NCBI GenBank assembly: GCA_965262305.1
Contig: CBDHEY010000004.1
Location: forward strand, 1,488,001-1,552,000
Direction: 5' to 3'
Length of the DNA stretch: 64,000 bases
DNA from: CBDHEY01 sp965262305
Lineage (GTDB): Bacteria > Pseudomonadota > Gammaproteobacteria > Pseudomonadales > Cellvibrionaceae
Numbering within the stretch: the first letter of the stretch is position 1; each line of letters starts with the position of its first letter. Made by a program: the position numbers and the translations under genes. The notes below the pieces were generated by a model that saw nothing but the letters and a program-made list of their open reading frames with translations, searched no databases and was not told the origin of the DNA. Of the stretch, positions 16,843 to 25,316 are shown piece after piece.

Positions 16843-17079
16843 CTACCATACAGCTTTGTGTACTTGAGCCACAGAGACTTTTTTAAAGTCTACACTTTTC
16901 GAAAAGTATTGACGTAACAAACCGTTAGTCTTTTCATTTAAGCCCCGCTCCCAAGAACTGTAAGGGTGAGCAAAGTAAATTTTAGCTATTAGCGCTTTAC
17001 TTATCTTTTCATGGTAAGCAAATTCTTTTCCTTTGTCAGCTGTTATCGTATGAGTGATATTACGAAAATCTCACTAGCC
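16843..17079 (-). pseudogene. IS30-family transposase relic (C-terminal fragment)
   Basis: The minus strand translates without interruption to NITHTITADKGKEFAYHEKI, then IYFAHPYSSWERGLNEKTNG and LLRQYFSKSVDFKKVSVAQV, then stop. The D...HPYSSWERG..N.....G..RQYF pattern is diagnostic of the catalytic C-terminal half of IS30 transposases (DDE class). The N-terminal DNA-binding part and first catalytic Asp are absent and the C-terminus ends early. I see no inverted terminal repeats. A dead remnant. Confidence 0.8.
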
Positions 17080-17157
17080 GCTTTAACTCGAAATCTCTTG
17101 GCTTATCGCACCGGCTCCACTCTGCATATCAATGCAAGTGCGGGTGAAGGCGGCTAA
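17070..17157 (+). pseudogene. Gene tail truncated by the IS30 relic
   Basis: A frame reading LAALTRNLLAYRTGSTLHIN and ASAGEGG-stop begins exactly where the transposase fragment breaks off and ends at the TAA at 17155. Its composition looks coding, but it is only about 29 codons and no family is recognised. A 9-bp hairpin 55 bases downstream could be its old terminator. Confidence 0.3.
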
Positions 17158-17211
17158 TAGAGCAACGAAACCAATGTGCGTTTGAATTAGTAAACCTATC
17201 GTTAAGTTATC

Positions 17212-17235
17212 ATCGGCCTCTATATTGAGGCCGAT
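17212..17235. terminator. Hairpin, 9-bp stem
   Basis: ATCGGCCTC-tatatt-GAGGCCGAT. GC-rich perfect stem followed on the plus strand by TTAATGTTG. Lies between the truncated gene tail and the end of the minus-strand small frame at 17270, so it could serve either. Confidence 0.5.
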
Positions 17236-17269
17236 TTAATGTTGTGAGCTATTCTAGAGCAATTATCAT

Positions 17270-17503
17270 TTAGTTTTCAGCTGTATTAACTTTCCCGAAT
17301 GCGACACGAGTGTTCAATACCGTATTTTTGCATGGAATAGCATCATTGTTGCGTTCCAGATCACATGCTGTCCAATATGTCATTTTGGTTTTGCATTCGC
17401 TCGGGTTATTCTTTTTGCCAGAGTTACATTGTAGGTAAACAATGTTTTGGACCAAGTTCTTATATAAATCTGTTACAAGGTGAGGCGTTTTAGCTGCGGT
17501 CAC
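17270..17503 (-). pseudogene. Small cysteine-containing protein, probably frameshifted
   Basis: The frame with a GTG at 17503 encodes 77 residues with four cysteines (QCNSGKKN..., ECKTK, TACDLE, PCKNT) and no signal peptide. Just upstream on the same strand another frame reads TLAVGTGVALELSPLLDGFN and then stops. Joining the two with a one-base shift near 17520-17545 would give a longer protein with a hydrophobic N-terminus. I therefore read this as a broken small gene, not recognised as any family. A genuine 77-residue protein cannot be excluded. Confidence 0.3.
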
Positions 17504-17755
17504 TGCGATGCTATCTGTCTGTGGTGGGCCGGTGGGAGCGACGAAGGTTTATTGAATCCGTCGAGCAATGGGGATAACTCCAATGCCACGCCGGTGCCAA
17601 CGGCGAGCGTCTTTTGATGTTAAAACTCGTAAAAATTGCAATTTAAGGACTTAGTGTTATTGGCCTTATTATTTTGATAAGTAAATAATTTTAGCTTGAC
17701 ATAGTCTCTAACAAATTGTGAAATCTATTACAAATAACTGAATAGATATACAGAT

Positions 17756-18277
17756 ATGCCCGTCATACTTGGCATTGATCCCGGCTCTCGAAAAACGGGT
17801 TACGGTATTATAAATTCACTTAGGGGTAACATATCTTATGTGAGCAGCGGTGTGATTCGTATTCCTCAAGAGTCTGCATTGCCGGCACGCCTAAAAGTCA
17901 TATTTGACTCAGTCACCCAGTTGATTGATCAATATGTACCTCAAGAGTTTGCAATCGAAAATGTATTTATGTCGAAAAGTGCGGGTTCCGCTCTAAAATT
18001 AGGTCAAGCACGTGGAGCAGCTATTGTTGCTGCAGTAAATCAAGAGCTCGAAGTTGCCGAATACGAGGCGAGGAAAGTCAAGCAATCAGTGGTTGGTACT
18101 GGTGCTGCCGACAAAACTCAGGTTCAGCATATGGTTAAAACGCTTTTATCCTTGCCTGACGTCCCGCAAGAAGACGCAGCAGATGCTCTGGCAGTGGCAA
18201 TTTGTCATGCAAATACGCAAAAATACCTAATAAGTATGGCAGCTTCAAAAGGCTTTAGACGGGGAAGAATTGTTTAA
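17756..18277 (+). CDS. ruvC: RuvC, Holliday junction resolvase
   Basis: Cuts Holliday junctions during recombination together with RuvAB. 173 residues, normal length. The four acidic catalytic residues are visible: D8 (LGIDPGSRKTGYG), E68 (FAIENVF), D140 and D143 (QEDAADALAVAICHA). Its TAA overlaps the ATG of ruvA by one base, showing translational coupling. There is no recognisable ribosome site close to the ATG, and the upstream region is debris, so the usual neighbour yebC is absent here. Confidence 0.97.
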   Translation: MPVILGIDPGSRKTGYGIINSLRGNISYVSSGVIRIPQESALPARLKVIFDSVTQLIDQYVPQEFAIENVFMSKSAGSALKLGQARGAAIVAAVNQELEVAEYEARKVKQSVVGTGAADKTQVQHMVKTLLSLPDVPQEDAADALAVAICHANTQKYLISMAASKGFRRGRIV

Positions 18278-18894
18278 TGATTGGTCGTATTGTTGGAGAG
18301 TTGGTTGAAAAGCAAGCGCCTGAACTCTTAGTTGACGCTCAAGGAGTAGGTTACGAAGTGAATGTGCCTATGACGACCTTCTATTCTCTGCCTGAGCTGG
18401 GGCAAAAGGTGGTGCTCCACACTCACCACGCTGTTTCTGAAACCTCTAATCAGCTGTTTGGGTTTATTCAAAAGAGAGATCGCGACTTTTTTAGAATGCT
18501 CATAAAAGTCAATGGAGTTGGTCCAAAAATGGCCATTAGTATCATGTCCATTGATATCCGAGAGCTAGTTGGTTACCTCAAAGCAAGCGATATTTCTGCG
18601 CTTACCAAAGTGCCTGGTGTAGGGAAAAAAACTGCAGAACGTCTTGTGGTGGATATGCGAGATAAGATAAAAGCCTGGGATGAAGCCACAGATAAAACGG
18701 CAGCAGGTAGCGATGGTGACGCGGTTTCGAGCTCGGATTCAAATAATGATATAACCTCAATCGCCGAGAGCGCATTAATTGCGCTAGGTTATAAACCAAC
18801 AGAAGCAGCTAAAGCAGTAGCACGCGCTAATGCTGATGAAATTACGACCAGTGAAGAATTGATTCGCCAAGCGCTAAAACTCATGTTGCCTTAA
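18277..18894 (+). CDS. ruvA: RuvA, Holliday junction DNA-binding subunit
   Basis: Tetrameric junction-binding protein that loads RuvB for branch migration. 205 residues, normal length. An OB-fold N-terminus (MIGRIVGELVEKQAPELLVD) precedes two helix-hairpin-helix motifs (FFRMLIKVNGVGPKMAISIM and ALTKVPGVGKKTAERLVVDM), an acidic Ser-rich linker near residue 150 and a UBA-like C-terminal domain (AESALIALGYKPTEAAKAV) that contacts RuvB. Between ruvC (1-base overlap) and ruvB (4-base gap). Confidence 0.97.
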   Translation: MIGRIVGELVEKQAPELLVDAQGVGYEVNVPMTTFYSLPELGQKVVLHTHHAVSETSNQLFGFIQKRDRDFFRMLIKVNGVGPKMAISIMSIDIRELVGYLKASDISALTKVPGVGKKTAERLVVDMRDKIKAWDEATDKTAAGSDGDAVSSSDSNNDITSIAESALIALGYKPTEAAKAVARANADEITTSEELIRQALKLMLP

Positions 18895-18898
18895 TAGA

Positions 18899-19912
18899 AT
18901 GATTGAAGAAGACAGATTAATTTCTCCTCAAGAACAATTGCAAGAAGATCAAATTGACCGAGCAATTCGTCCTAAACGTCTCAAAGATTATATAGGTCAA
19001 GCAGTCGTAAAGGAGCAAATGGAAATATTCATTTCGGCGGCTAAAGGACGCGGCGAAGCGCTGGATCATACTTTGGTATTTGGTCCACCAGGCTTAGGAA
19101 AAACGACCCTCGCCAATATTATCGCTGCTGAAATGGGGGTAAGTTTAAAAACCACATCTGGCCCTGTACTCGAAAAAGCAGGAGACCTGGCTGCATTAAT
19201 GACAAACCTGGAAGCAGGAGATGTGCTTTTTATCGACGAAATTCACCGGCTTAGCCCAATGGTTGAAGAAGTGCTTTACCCGGCAATGGAAGATTACCAG
19301 CTTGATATAATGATTGGTGAGGGCCCGGCTGCGAGATCTATCAAGCTCGATCTGCCTCCTTTTACTCTTGTTGGCGCAACGACCCGAGCTGGACTTCTAA
19401 CCTCTCCACTGCGTGACCGTTTCGGAATCGTTCAGAGGTTAGAGTTTTACAATGTTTCAGATTTGACGCAAATTGTATTGCGTTCAGCTCAGCTAATGGG
19501 AGTTAAAATGCAACCGGACGGTGCATTAGAAGTTGCAAAACGTTCTAGAGGAACTCCACGCATCGCCAATCGACTGCTTCGCAGGGTAAGGGATTTTGCC
19601 GAAGTTAAAGCCGATGGCACTGTAGTAAAAGCTGTTGCTGATCAAGCTTTGAATATGTTGAATGTAGATGAATCTGGCTTCGACCATATGGATCGTCGAT
19701 TGCTATTAACGCTTATCGAGAAATTTGGCGGTGGTCCTGTTGGTGTCGATAGTCTAGCCGCTGCAATCAGCGAAGAACGAGATACGATCGAAGATGTGCT
19801 TGAACCGTTCTTAATTCAACAAGGATATCTTATGCGTACACCAAGAGGACGCATGGCAACGCAACTCGCTTATGATCACTTTGACTTAAAAGCACCCAAT
19901 AAACTTTTGTAA
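18899..19912 (+). CDS. ruvB: RuvB, Holliday junction branch-migration ATPase
   Basis: Hexameric AAA+ motor that drives branch migration. 337 residues. Walker A GPPGLGKT (62-69), Walker B FIDEIHR (about 111-117), sensor 1 (LVGATTRAG), arginine finger region (LRDRFG), sensor 2 (RGTPRIANRLLRRVRD) and the C-terminal winged helix (GFLIQQGYLMRTPRGR-like). Complete. Follows ruvA by 4 bases; the ruvCAB group then ends, with 159 bases before tolQ. Confidence 0.97.
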   Translation: MIEEDRLISPQEQLQEDQIDRAIRPKRLKDYIGQAVVKEQMEIFISAAKGRGEALDHTLVFGPPGLGKTTLANIIAAEMGVSLKTTSGPVLEKAGDLAALMTNLEAGDVLFIDEIHRLSPMVEEVLYPAMEDYQLDIMIGEGPAARSIKLDLPPFTLVGATTRAGLLTSPLRDRFGIVQRLEFYNVSDLTQIVLRSAQLMGVKMQPDGALEVAKRSRGTPRIANRLLRRVRDFAEVKADGTVVKAVADQALNMLNVDESGFDHMDRRLLLTLIEKFGGGPVGVDSLAAAISEERDTIEDVLEPFLIQQGYLMRTPRGRMATQLAYDHFDLKAPNKLL

Positions 19913-20071
19913 ATAAACTTTTGGAGAGCTTTGCAGAGGAATTCTTTTAATATCGGTATTATTTTCTATAATTTGAAACTTAATCCTAAAGCGCATGTTC
20001 TCATCACTAGTACGACACGTTATGCTAACGTATATCCTCAATAAAATTGTATTACTTTCAAGAGCTTTTTA

Positions 20072-20767
20072 ATGAATCACGAACAGCTTTCCATATTGTC
20101 TTTAATACTTAATGCGAGTTTACTCGTTCAGTTTGTGATGGCGATTCTTCTCTTAGCTTCTGTCGTTTCTTGGGCAATGATTATTTTCCAAGGTATGTAC
20201 CAAAAGAAAGCTCAGTCATCATTTAAAACATTTGAAAAAACGTTTTGGTCTGGTATTGATTTGACTCAACTGTATCGTCAGCGTAACTCCGCGGCTAATG
20301 GTGATCGTATCGATGGAGTAGAAAATATATTTCGTGCTGGATTCAAAGAGTTTTCCCGTCTCAGACAGCAAAGTGGTGCCGATCCAGATGCTGTTATGGA
20401 AGGTACTCAAAGGGCGATGCGAGTTGCGATGGCCCGAGAAGATGAAAAGCTTGAAGCAAATCTATCTTTTTTAGCAAGTGTCGCTTCAGTCAGTCCTTAC
20501 ATTGGTTTGTTTGGAACAGTATGGGGAATTATGAATTCGTTTCGCGGATTAGCGGGCGTTCAGCAAGCAACGCTAGCATCTGTTGCTCCTGGAATTTCGG
20601 AAGCTCTCGTCGCTACTGCAATGGGGTTGTTTGCGGCTATTCCAGCGGTATTAGCCTATAACCGTTTTGCCGCTCAAGCTGAAAAATTATCTGGTTATTA
20701 TGAAACCTTTGCTGAAGAGTTTTCTGCTATTTTACATCGTCAAGTCCATGCTAAAGCCTCGTCTTAA
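20072..20767 (+). CDS. tolQ: TolQ, proton-channel subunit of Tol-Pal
   Basis: Inner-membrane protein that with TolR forms the proton-driven motor of the Tol-Pal system, needed for outer-membrane constriction during division. 231 residues with three membrane segments: about 15-38, then the signature region SVSPYIGLFGTVWGIMNSF (about 140-158) and VATAMGLFAAIPAVLAYNRF (about 183-203). The acyl-CoA thioesterase gene ybgC that usually precedes tolQ is missing here; the 159-base gap holds AT-rich, promoter-like sequence. Confidence 0.95.
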   Translation: MNHEQLSILSLILNASLLVQFVMAILLLASVVSWAMIIFQGMYQKKAQSSFKTFEKTFWSGIDLTQLYRQRNSAANGDRIDGVENIFRAGFKEFSRLRQQSGADPDAVMEGTQRAMRVAMAREDEKLEANLSFLASVASVSPYIGLFGTVWGIMNSFRGLAGVQQATLASVAPGISEALVATAMGLFAAIPAVLAYNRFAAQAEKLSGYYETFAEEFSAILHRQVHAKASS

Positions 20768-20782
20768 GTTTTAGGTAATCTG

Positions 20783-21205
20783 ATGGGAAAAAAGACTAAA
20801 AAGAGGCAACTCGCTGAAATTAATGTTGTACCTTATATTGATGTAATGCTTGTTTTGTTGGTGATATTTATGGTGACAGCGCCCCTGCTAATGCAAGGCG
20901 TCAAAGTGGATCTACCACAAGCACCCTCGGCACCGATTGACAATAAAGATGATGAGCCGATTATCGTTTCGGTAAAAAAAGATGGAAGCTATTTCATAAA
21001 CCTAGGCGGAAAAGAAGAGCAGTCTAAACCCATAGCTGAAATTAAGAATACCGTCGAGAAAGTTCTTCGGCAGCGTCCTGATACCCCTATTTTAGTTTGG
21101 GGGGATGCGGATGTTCCCTATGGGTTAGTCGTCAAGTTAATGACCGAGCTTCAAGGCGCTGGAGCGCCAAGCGTGGGCCTAGTCACAGATCCACCCGGTG
21201 TGTGA
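20783..21205 (+). CDS. tolR: TolR, Tol-Pal motor subunit
   Basis: Partner of TolQ. 140 residues: short cytoplasmic N-terminus, one membrane helix containing the essential Asp (NVVPYIDVMLVLLVIFMV, Asp near residue 20) and a periplasmic domain with the usual PILVWGDADVPYG stretch. It starts 15 bases after tolQ. TolR anchors the complex to peptidoglycan and gates proton flow. Confidence 0.95.
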   Translation: MGKKTKKRQLAEINVVPYIDVMLVLLVIFMVTAPLLMQGVKVDLPQAPSAPIDNKDDEPIIVSVKKDGSYFINLGGKEEQSKPIAEIKNTVEKVLRQRPDTPILVWGDADVPYGLVVKLMTELQGAGAPSVGLVTDPPGV

Positions 21206-21210
21206 TACCC

Positions 21211-21963
21211 ATGTCCAGAAAGCTGATATTTGCGATTATTACCAGTGTAGGGTTTCACGCACTTTTGATAGTCGGCAGCGTGTGGGGTTGGAATCAAGTT
21301 GAAAAAAATAAACCTGTTAAGGTTCCTAACTATGTGGAAGCAAAGCTTGTTAAGTTAAAAGCGGAATCGAAGAAAAAGTCTAAGCCTAAAAAGTCAAAAG
21401 TGATAGATTTACAGGCGAAAAGAAAAGAGCAAGAGCGATTAAAACGCGAAGAAGAGAAAAAGCGTCAAGCTGCACTAAAGAAAAAGCGAGAAAAAGAGAA
21501 AAAAGAAAAGGCCAAGAGGGAAGCCGAGCAAAAGAAGCGCGCTGAAGAACAAAAAAGAAAAGATGCAGAAGAAAAGAAAAAATTGCAGCAAGCCGCTCGA
21601 GACAAAGAGTTTGAAGAAATGCTTCTCGAAGAAGAGAATTTATTGTTGGAACAAGAGTATGCGAATGAAGCACAAAGTTATATTGCCTTGATTCAGCAAC
21701 GTGTATCGAATAAATTTGTGCCGCCTCCATCGGCGCGTAAAGGGATGCAAACTAAAGTAGCGATTCAGTTAGTTCCAACGGGGAGAATTATCAGTGCAAA
21801 TGTTGTCCAAGGCAGCGGAAACGAGGCTTTTGATCGCGCTGCTCGACAAGCCGTGCTTGATGTAGAAGAGTTCAAAGAAGTGAAGGAAATGCCTAGTCAG
21901 GTGTTTGAACGTTACTTTAGACAATTCAGTATTATTGTTAATCCACAAGGTTTGAGATTGTGA
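21211..21963 (+). CDS. tolA: TolA, periplasm-spanning linker of Tol-Pal
   Basis: Connects the inner-membrane TolQR motor to Pal and TolB. 250 residues from the ATG at 21211, 5 bases after the tolR stop; an earlier in-frame ATG at 21097 lies inside tolR and is not the start. One N-terminal membrane helix (LIFAIITSVGFHALLIVGSV), then a long Lys/Glu/Ala/Arg-rich helical domain (about 45-155) and a C-terminal TolA III/TonB-like domain (YIALIQQRVSNKFVPPPSAR...GNEAFDRAARQAV). TolA linkers are typically this biased. Stop overlaps tolB start. Confidence 0.93.
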   Translation: MSRKLIFAIITSVGFHALLIVGSVWGWNQVEKNKPVKVPNYVEAKLVKLKAESKKKSKPKKSKVIDLQAKRKEQERLKREEEKKRQAALKKKREKEKKEKAKREAEQKKRAEEQKRKDAEEKKKLQQAARDKEFEEMLLEEENLLLEQEYANEAQSYIALIQQRVSNKFVPPPSARKGMQTKVAIQLVPTGRIISANVVQGSGNEAFDRAARQAVLDVEEFKEVKEMPSQVFERYFRQFSIIVNPQGLRL

Positions 21964-23240
21964 TTCAAAAATTATTTATTGGTTTATTGTTTTCCATTGC
22001 TTCGATGGGTCTTAAAGCCGAACTCGTCATTGAAGTTACCGATTGGGTACAAAACCCGACACCTGTGGCGGTGGTGCCATTTGGCGGCGCACAAGGGTTG
22101 CCGGAAAATATTAGCCAAATAGTTGAAAATGATTTACGTCGAAGTGGCCTATTTCGTCCAATTCCCCAAAGGGATATGCTTTCGTTACCCACCCGGCAAT
22201 CAGATATCTTTTACCGCGATTGGCGTTTACTGGGTGCGAAATATTTAATTATCGGTCAACTTCAGGTGGTTGCTGGTGAGCATACGCTAAAATACCAGCT
22301 TTTTGATGTGCTTTCGCAGAAGTTAGTCGTTTCAAATTCTTGGAAGTCGAGCGTATCTGGGCTTAGAGATTTAGCCCATCGAGTGAGTGATGATGTTTAT
22401 GAAGCCATAACGGGAATACGCGGTGCTTTTTCAACCAAAATTCTGTATGTGGAAGATTTAAAAAAGCCTGGATCTGGCCGTTATCGCTTGGTCAAAGCCG
22501 ATGCTGATGGTGCAAGAGAGCATGTAATTTTGGCTTCAAAAGATCCGATTTTATCGCCTTCTTGGTCGAATGATTTAAAGCAAGTGGCCTATGTTTCATT
22601 TGAAACATCTCGTCCGGCGATTTTTCGACAGAATATAGCTACTGGACAAAGAGAGCAGCTTACTAATTTTAAAGGATTAAATGGCGCTCCAGCTTGGTCT
22701 CCTGATAATTCCAAGTTGGCGATGGTGCTTTCGAAAGATGGTAATCCAGAAATTTATATTTTGGAAATTGCCACTAAAAAGTTTACGAGAGTAACAAGTC
22801 ATTTTGCCATTGATACTGAACCTAACTGGAATAGTGATGGTTCTGGCATCATTTTTACCTCGAATCGAGGCGGAAGCCCACAAATATATCAAGTAACACT
22901 TGCCAGCGGACGGGTAGAACGCTTAACCTTTGAGGGTAATTACAACGCGCGGCCTAGAATTTCACCAGACGGTAAGAGTATGGTAATGGTTCATAGGCAC
23001 AATGACGTGTTTCATATTGCATGGCAGGATTTGGTGTCAGGCGACATTCGGATATTGACAGAAACTCATTTGGATGAATCGCCGAGTATTGCACCAAATG
23101 GTGCTATGTTGTTATACGCGACACGACATCAAGGTAAAGGAGTATTGGCGGCAGTTTCAATGGATGCCGGCGTTAAATTTCGTTTGCCTTCAAAAAAAGG
23201 GGATGTTCGTGAACCAGCTTGGTCGCCTTTTCCTATATAA
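21960..23240 (+). CDS. tolB: TolB, periplasmic beta-propeller
   Basis: Periplasmic protein that binds Pal and is displaced by TolA. 426 residues. It starts at GTG 21960, overlapping the tolA TGA by two bases. Signal peptide MIQKLFIGLLFSIASMGLKA, N-terminal D1 domain (VAVVPFGGAQGLPENIS...), then a six-bladed propeller with repeated WSPD/WSPDNSKLA, PNWNSDGSGIIFTSNRGG and RISPDGKSMV blades. Normal length and complete. Confidence 0.95.
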   Translation: MIQKLFIGLLFSIASMGLKAELVIEVTDWVQNPTPVAVVPFGGAQGLPENISQIVENDLRRSGLFRPIPQRDMLSLPTRQSDIFYRDWRLLGAKYLIIGQLQVVAGEHTLKYQLFDVLSQKLVVSNSWKSSVSGLRDLAHRVSDDVYEAITGIRGAFSTKILYVEDLKKPGSGRYRLVKADADGAREHVILASKDPILSPSWSNDLKQVAYVSFETSRPAIFRQNIATGQREQLTNFKGLNGAPAWSPDNSKLAMVLSKDGNPEIYILEIATKKFTRVTSHFAIDTEPNWNSDGSGIIFTSNRGGSPQIYQVTLASGRVERLTFEGNYNARPRISPDGKSMVMVHRHNDVFHIAWQDLVSGDIRILTETHLDESPSIAPNGAMLLYATRHQGKGVLAAVSMDAGVKFRLPSKKGDVREPAWSPFPI

Positions 23241-23285
23241 TTTCGAAGGTTTTGGGGTTTTCAATCAATTGGGAGTTATTTAAAA

Positions 23286-23789
23286 ATGACAAAAACAATT
23301 AAATCATTATTGGTTCTTTTTTCGGTATTGGGTCTTTTAGCTGGCTGTTCCTCTACGCCAACTGAACCAGAAGATGATGGTCCTGCTACTGCAGCAACAC
23401 CTGAGCCAGTAGAAACGCCTGTAGCAACACCATCTATCAGCTCGTACTCTGAGTACGTAGAAGATGCTGGCGTAGCAACAGTATTTTATTTTGAATTCGA
23501 TTCATCCGTTTTAAGTGATGATTCAAGAGCTGCGTTGATCGTTCACGCAGAAGCTCTTAGCCAATTCCCTCAGTCAATCCGATTAGAAGGTCATGCAGAT
23601 GAGCGCGGTACTCGTGAGTACAATATGGCTTTAGGTGAAAGTAGAGCGAAGTCAGTTCGTGATTTCCTAGTGCTTCAAGGTGTTGATGCATCTTCAATAG
23701 AAACTATTAGTTATGGCGAAGAGAGCCCTATTGCTACCGGAAGTTACGAAGGTGCTTGGTCTCAGAATCGTCGTGTTGAGTTAAAGTAA
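23286..23789 (+). CDS. pal: Pal, peptidoglycan-associated lipoprotein
   Basis: Outer-membrane lipoprotein that binds peptidoglycan. 167 residues. Lipobox LLAGC (Cys21), a Pro/Glu/Thr/Ala-rich linker, then an OmpA-like domain with VFYFEFDSSVLSDDSRAAL, IRLEGHADERGTREYNMALGESRAKSV and the terminal QNRRVELK. The Asp and Arg that hold diaminopimelate are in the EGHADERGTREYN segment. Spacing of 45 bases after tolB. Confidence 0.96.
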   Translation: MTKTIKSLLVLFSVLGLLAGCSSTPTEPEDDGPATAATPEPVETPVATPSISSYSEYVEDAGVATVFYFEFDSSVLSDDSRAALIVHAEALSQFPQSIRLEGHADERGTREYNMALGESRAKSVRDFLVLQGVDASSIETISYGEESPIATGSYEGAWSQNRRVELK

Positions 23790-23808
23790 TTAAATTACAA
23801 AACGATTT

Positions 23809-24591
23809 ATGATTAAATTGATACAAGCCGCCATGTTGTTTTTGGCGGCTTCTTTCGTTTTTGGGCAAGCTGAAGTCGAAGAAAGAACTGTGACGCAAAA
23901 TTATGATGTCACAAATACTACACTCACTTCTAACGTTAATAAAACTAACGGACCTAGTGCGGCTTCTGTTGCAGAGTTGTATTTTCAACTGCAAACCTTG
24001 CAACAAGAAGTTTTGACGTTACGTGGGCTGGTTGAAGAGCAATCCTTTCAAATAAAAAAGCTAAAACAGCAACGCCTTGATGATTATGTGGACTTAGATC
24101 GCAGAGTTAGTCAACTCGGTAATCAAGATAGTTCGGGTCTATCAAATAATTCTGCTGCTCAGGCAACAAACGCCAGTGGCGCTAATACCGTCAACATTAA
24201 TCTTCCTCCAAAAGAAGATGAGTTTAAGCGTTATAAAGAAGCCTACAAATTGGCAACTCAAGACACTGTGAAAGCAGAGGAAGCGTTAAAATCGTTCATA
24301 CAAGATTATCCCGATAGCCGTTATGTGGCCAATGGGTTATTTGTTTTGGGTGAAATCAAGTTGAAGCTTGGAGAGCTAGAAGATGCTCGAGCTTGGTTTA
24401 TGCGAGTACTTATCGAACATCCAGATCATTATCGTGTTCCTAATGCGAAATTGAAGTTGGGCACAGTTCATCAGATGATGGGTGATATGGCTCAAGCGAA
24501 AAAGTTTTGGCAGGAAGTTGCCAATGCAAATAACAGTGTGTCTGATAAGGCAAAAGAGCAGCTAACGACACATTTTCCTGACGAAACCTGA
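23809..24591 (+). CDS. cpoB: CpoB (YbgF), Tol-Pal-associated division coordinator
   Basis: Periplasmic protein that coordinates Tol-Pal with PBP1B during constriction. 260 residues: signal peptide (cleavage near FGQA), an N-terminal coiled-coil trimerisation region (ASVAELYFQLQTLQQEVLTLRGLVEEQ...), a Ser/Asn-rich linker, and C-terminal TPR repeats (YKEAYKLA...GLFVLGEIKLKLGELEDARAWF...). 19 bases after pal, completing the operon. Confidence 0.92.
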   Translation: MIKLIQAAMLFLAASFVFGQAEVEERTVTQNYDVTNTTLTSNVNKTNGPSAASVAELYFQLQTLQQEVLTLRGLVEEQSFQIKKLKQQRLDDYVDLDRRVSQLGNQDSSGLSNNSAAQATNASGANTVNINLPPKEDEFKRYKEAYKLATQDTVKAEEALKSFIQDYPDSRYVANGLFVLGEIKLKLGELEDARAWFMRVLIEHPDHYRVPNAKLKLGTVHQMMGDMAQAKKFWQEVANANNSVSDKAKEQLTTHFPDET

Positions 24592-24610
24592 GAATTAAAT
24601 TTCTCGCATC

Positions 24611-24630
24611 TCTAATGGGCTTTCATTAGA
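24611..24630 (+). terminator. Small hairpin between cpoB and queE
   Basis: TCTAATG-ggcttt-CATTAGA (7-bp stem) followed nine bases later by CTTTTTCTTATTG. A possible partial terminator separating the tol operon from queE-queC. AT-rich and weak. Confidence 0.35.
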
Positions 24631-24658
24631 ATTGCCGCTTTTTCTTATTGTTGAAATA

Positions 24659-25309
24659 ATGTCCAGTTCTGAGCTTAGAATTACTGAAATCTTTTATTCG
24701 TTGCAAGGCGAAGCGGCAACAGTTGGGATTCCAACCGTTTTTATTAGGTTGACGGGTTGTCCCCTTCGTTGTCAGTATTGTGACTCCGAATACGCATTTT
24801 TTGGTGGCGAAAAACTTAGTGTGCAACAGGTAATTGAACGTGTGTTGGCGTTCGGAACGCAGCATATCTGCGTGACAGGGGGGGAGCCGCTTGCTCAGCT
24901 AAATTGTCATGAGCTATTGTTTGAACTTTGTAATCTAGGTAAAAAGGTATCTTTGGAAACCAGTGGTGCAAGGGATATTGCTGACGTCGATGAAAGAGTT
25001 TCGATCGTAATGGATTTAAAGACTCCAGGTTCAGGAGAAGTGGACAAAAACCGATATGAAAACATAGGAAAGTTAAAACCTAACGATCAGTTGAAATTTG
25101 TAATTTGTAGCCGCGAGGACTATGACTGGGCTCGATTCAAACTTTCTGAATTTGAAATAAGTGAAAAAGTTAGTGATGTGCTTCTTTCACCAAGCTACGG
25201 TGAAGTCGCACCAAATGAACTTGCAAACTGGATTCTTGAAGACAAATTAAATGTGAGGTTTCAGTTTCAGCTTCATAAATTGTTATGGGGTGATAAACCT
25301 GGAGTATAG
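24659..25309 (+). CDS. queE: QueE, 7-carboxy-7-deazaguanine synthase
   Basis: Radical-SAM enzyme that contracts the ring of 6-carboxy-tetrahydropterin in queuosine/7-deazaguanine synthesis. 216 residues from the ATG at 24659 (an earlier ATG would add 9 residues). Cluster cysteines are C34-x3-C38-x2-C41 (LTGCPLRCQYCD), followed by VTGGEPLAQ and the ETSGA motif typical of QueE. A MSSSELRITEIFYSLQGEAA start matches the family. Followed 7 bases later by queC. Confidence 0.95.
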   Translation: MSSSELRITEIFYSLQGEAATVGIPTVFIRLTGCPLRCQYCDSEYAFFGGEKLSVQQVIERVLAFGTQHICVTGGEPLAQLNCHELLFELCNLGKKVSLETSGARDIADVDERVSIVMDLKTPGSGEVDKNRYENIGKLKPNDQLKFVICSREDYDWARFKLSEFEISEKVSDVLLSPSYGEVAPNELANWILEDKLNVRFQFQLHKLLWGDKPGV

Positions 25310-25316
25310 AAAATAA

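Noticed and set aside
16843..17079. Active IS30 element
   Set aside because: Only the C-terminal part of the transposase is present and no inverted repeats were seen.
21097..21210. Upstream start for TolA at 21097
   Set aside because: It lies inside tolR and adds a Cys/Arg-rich non-family stretch; the ATG at 21211 gives the expected membrane helix.
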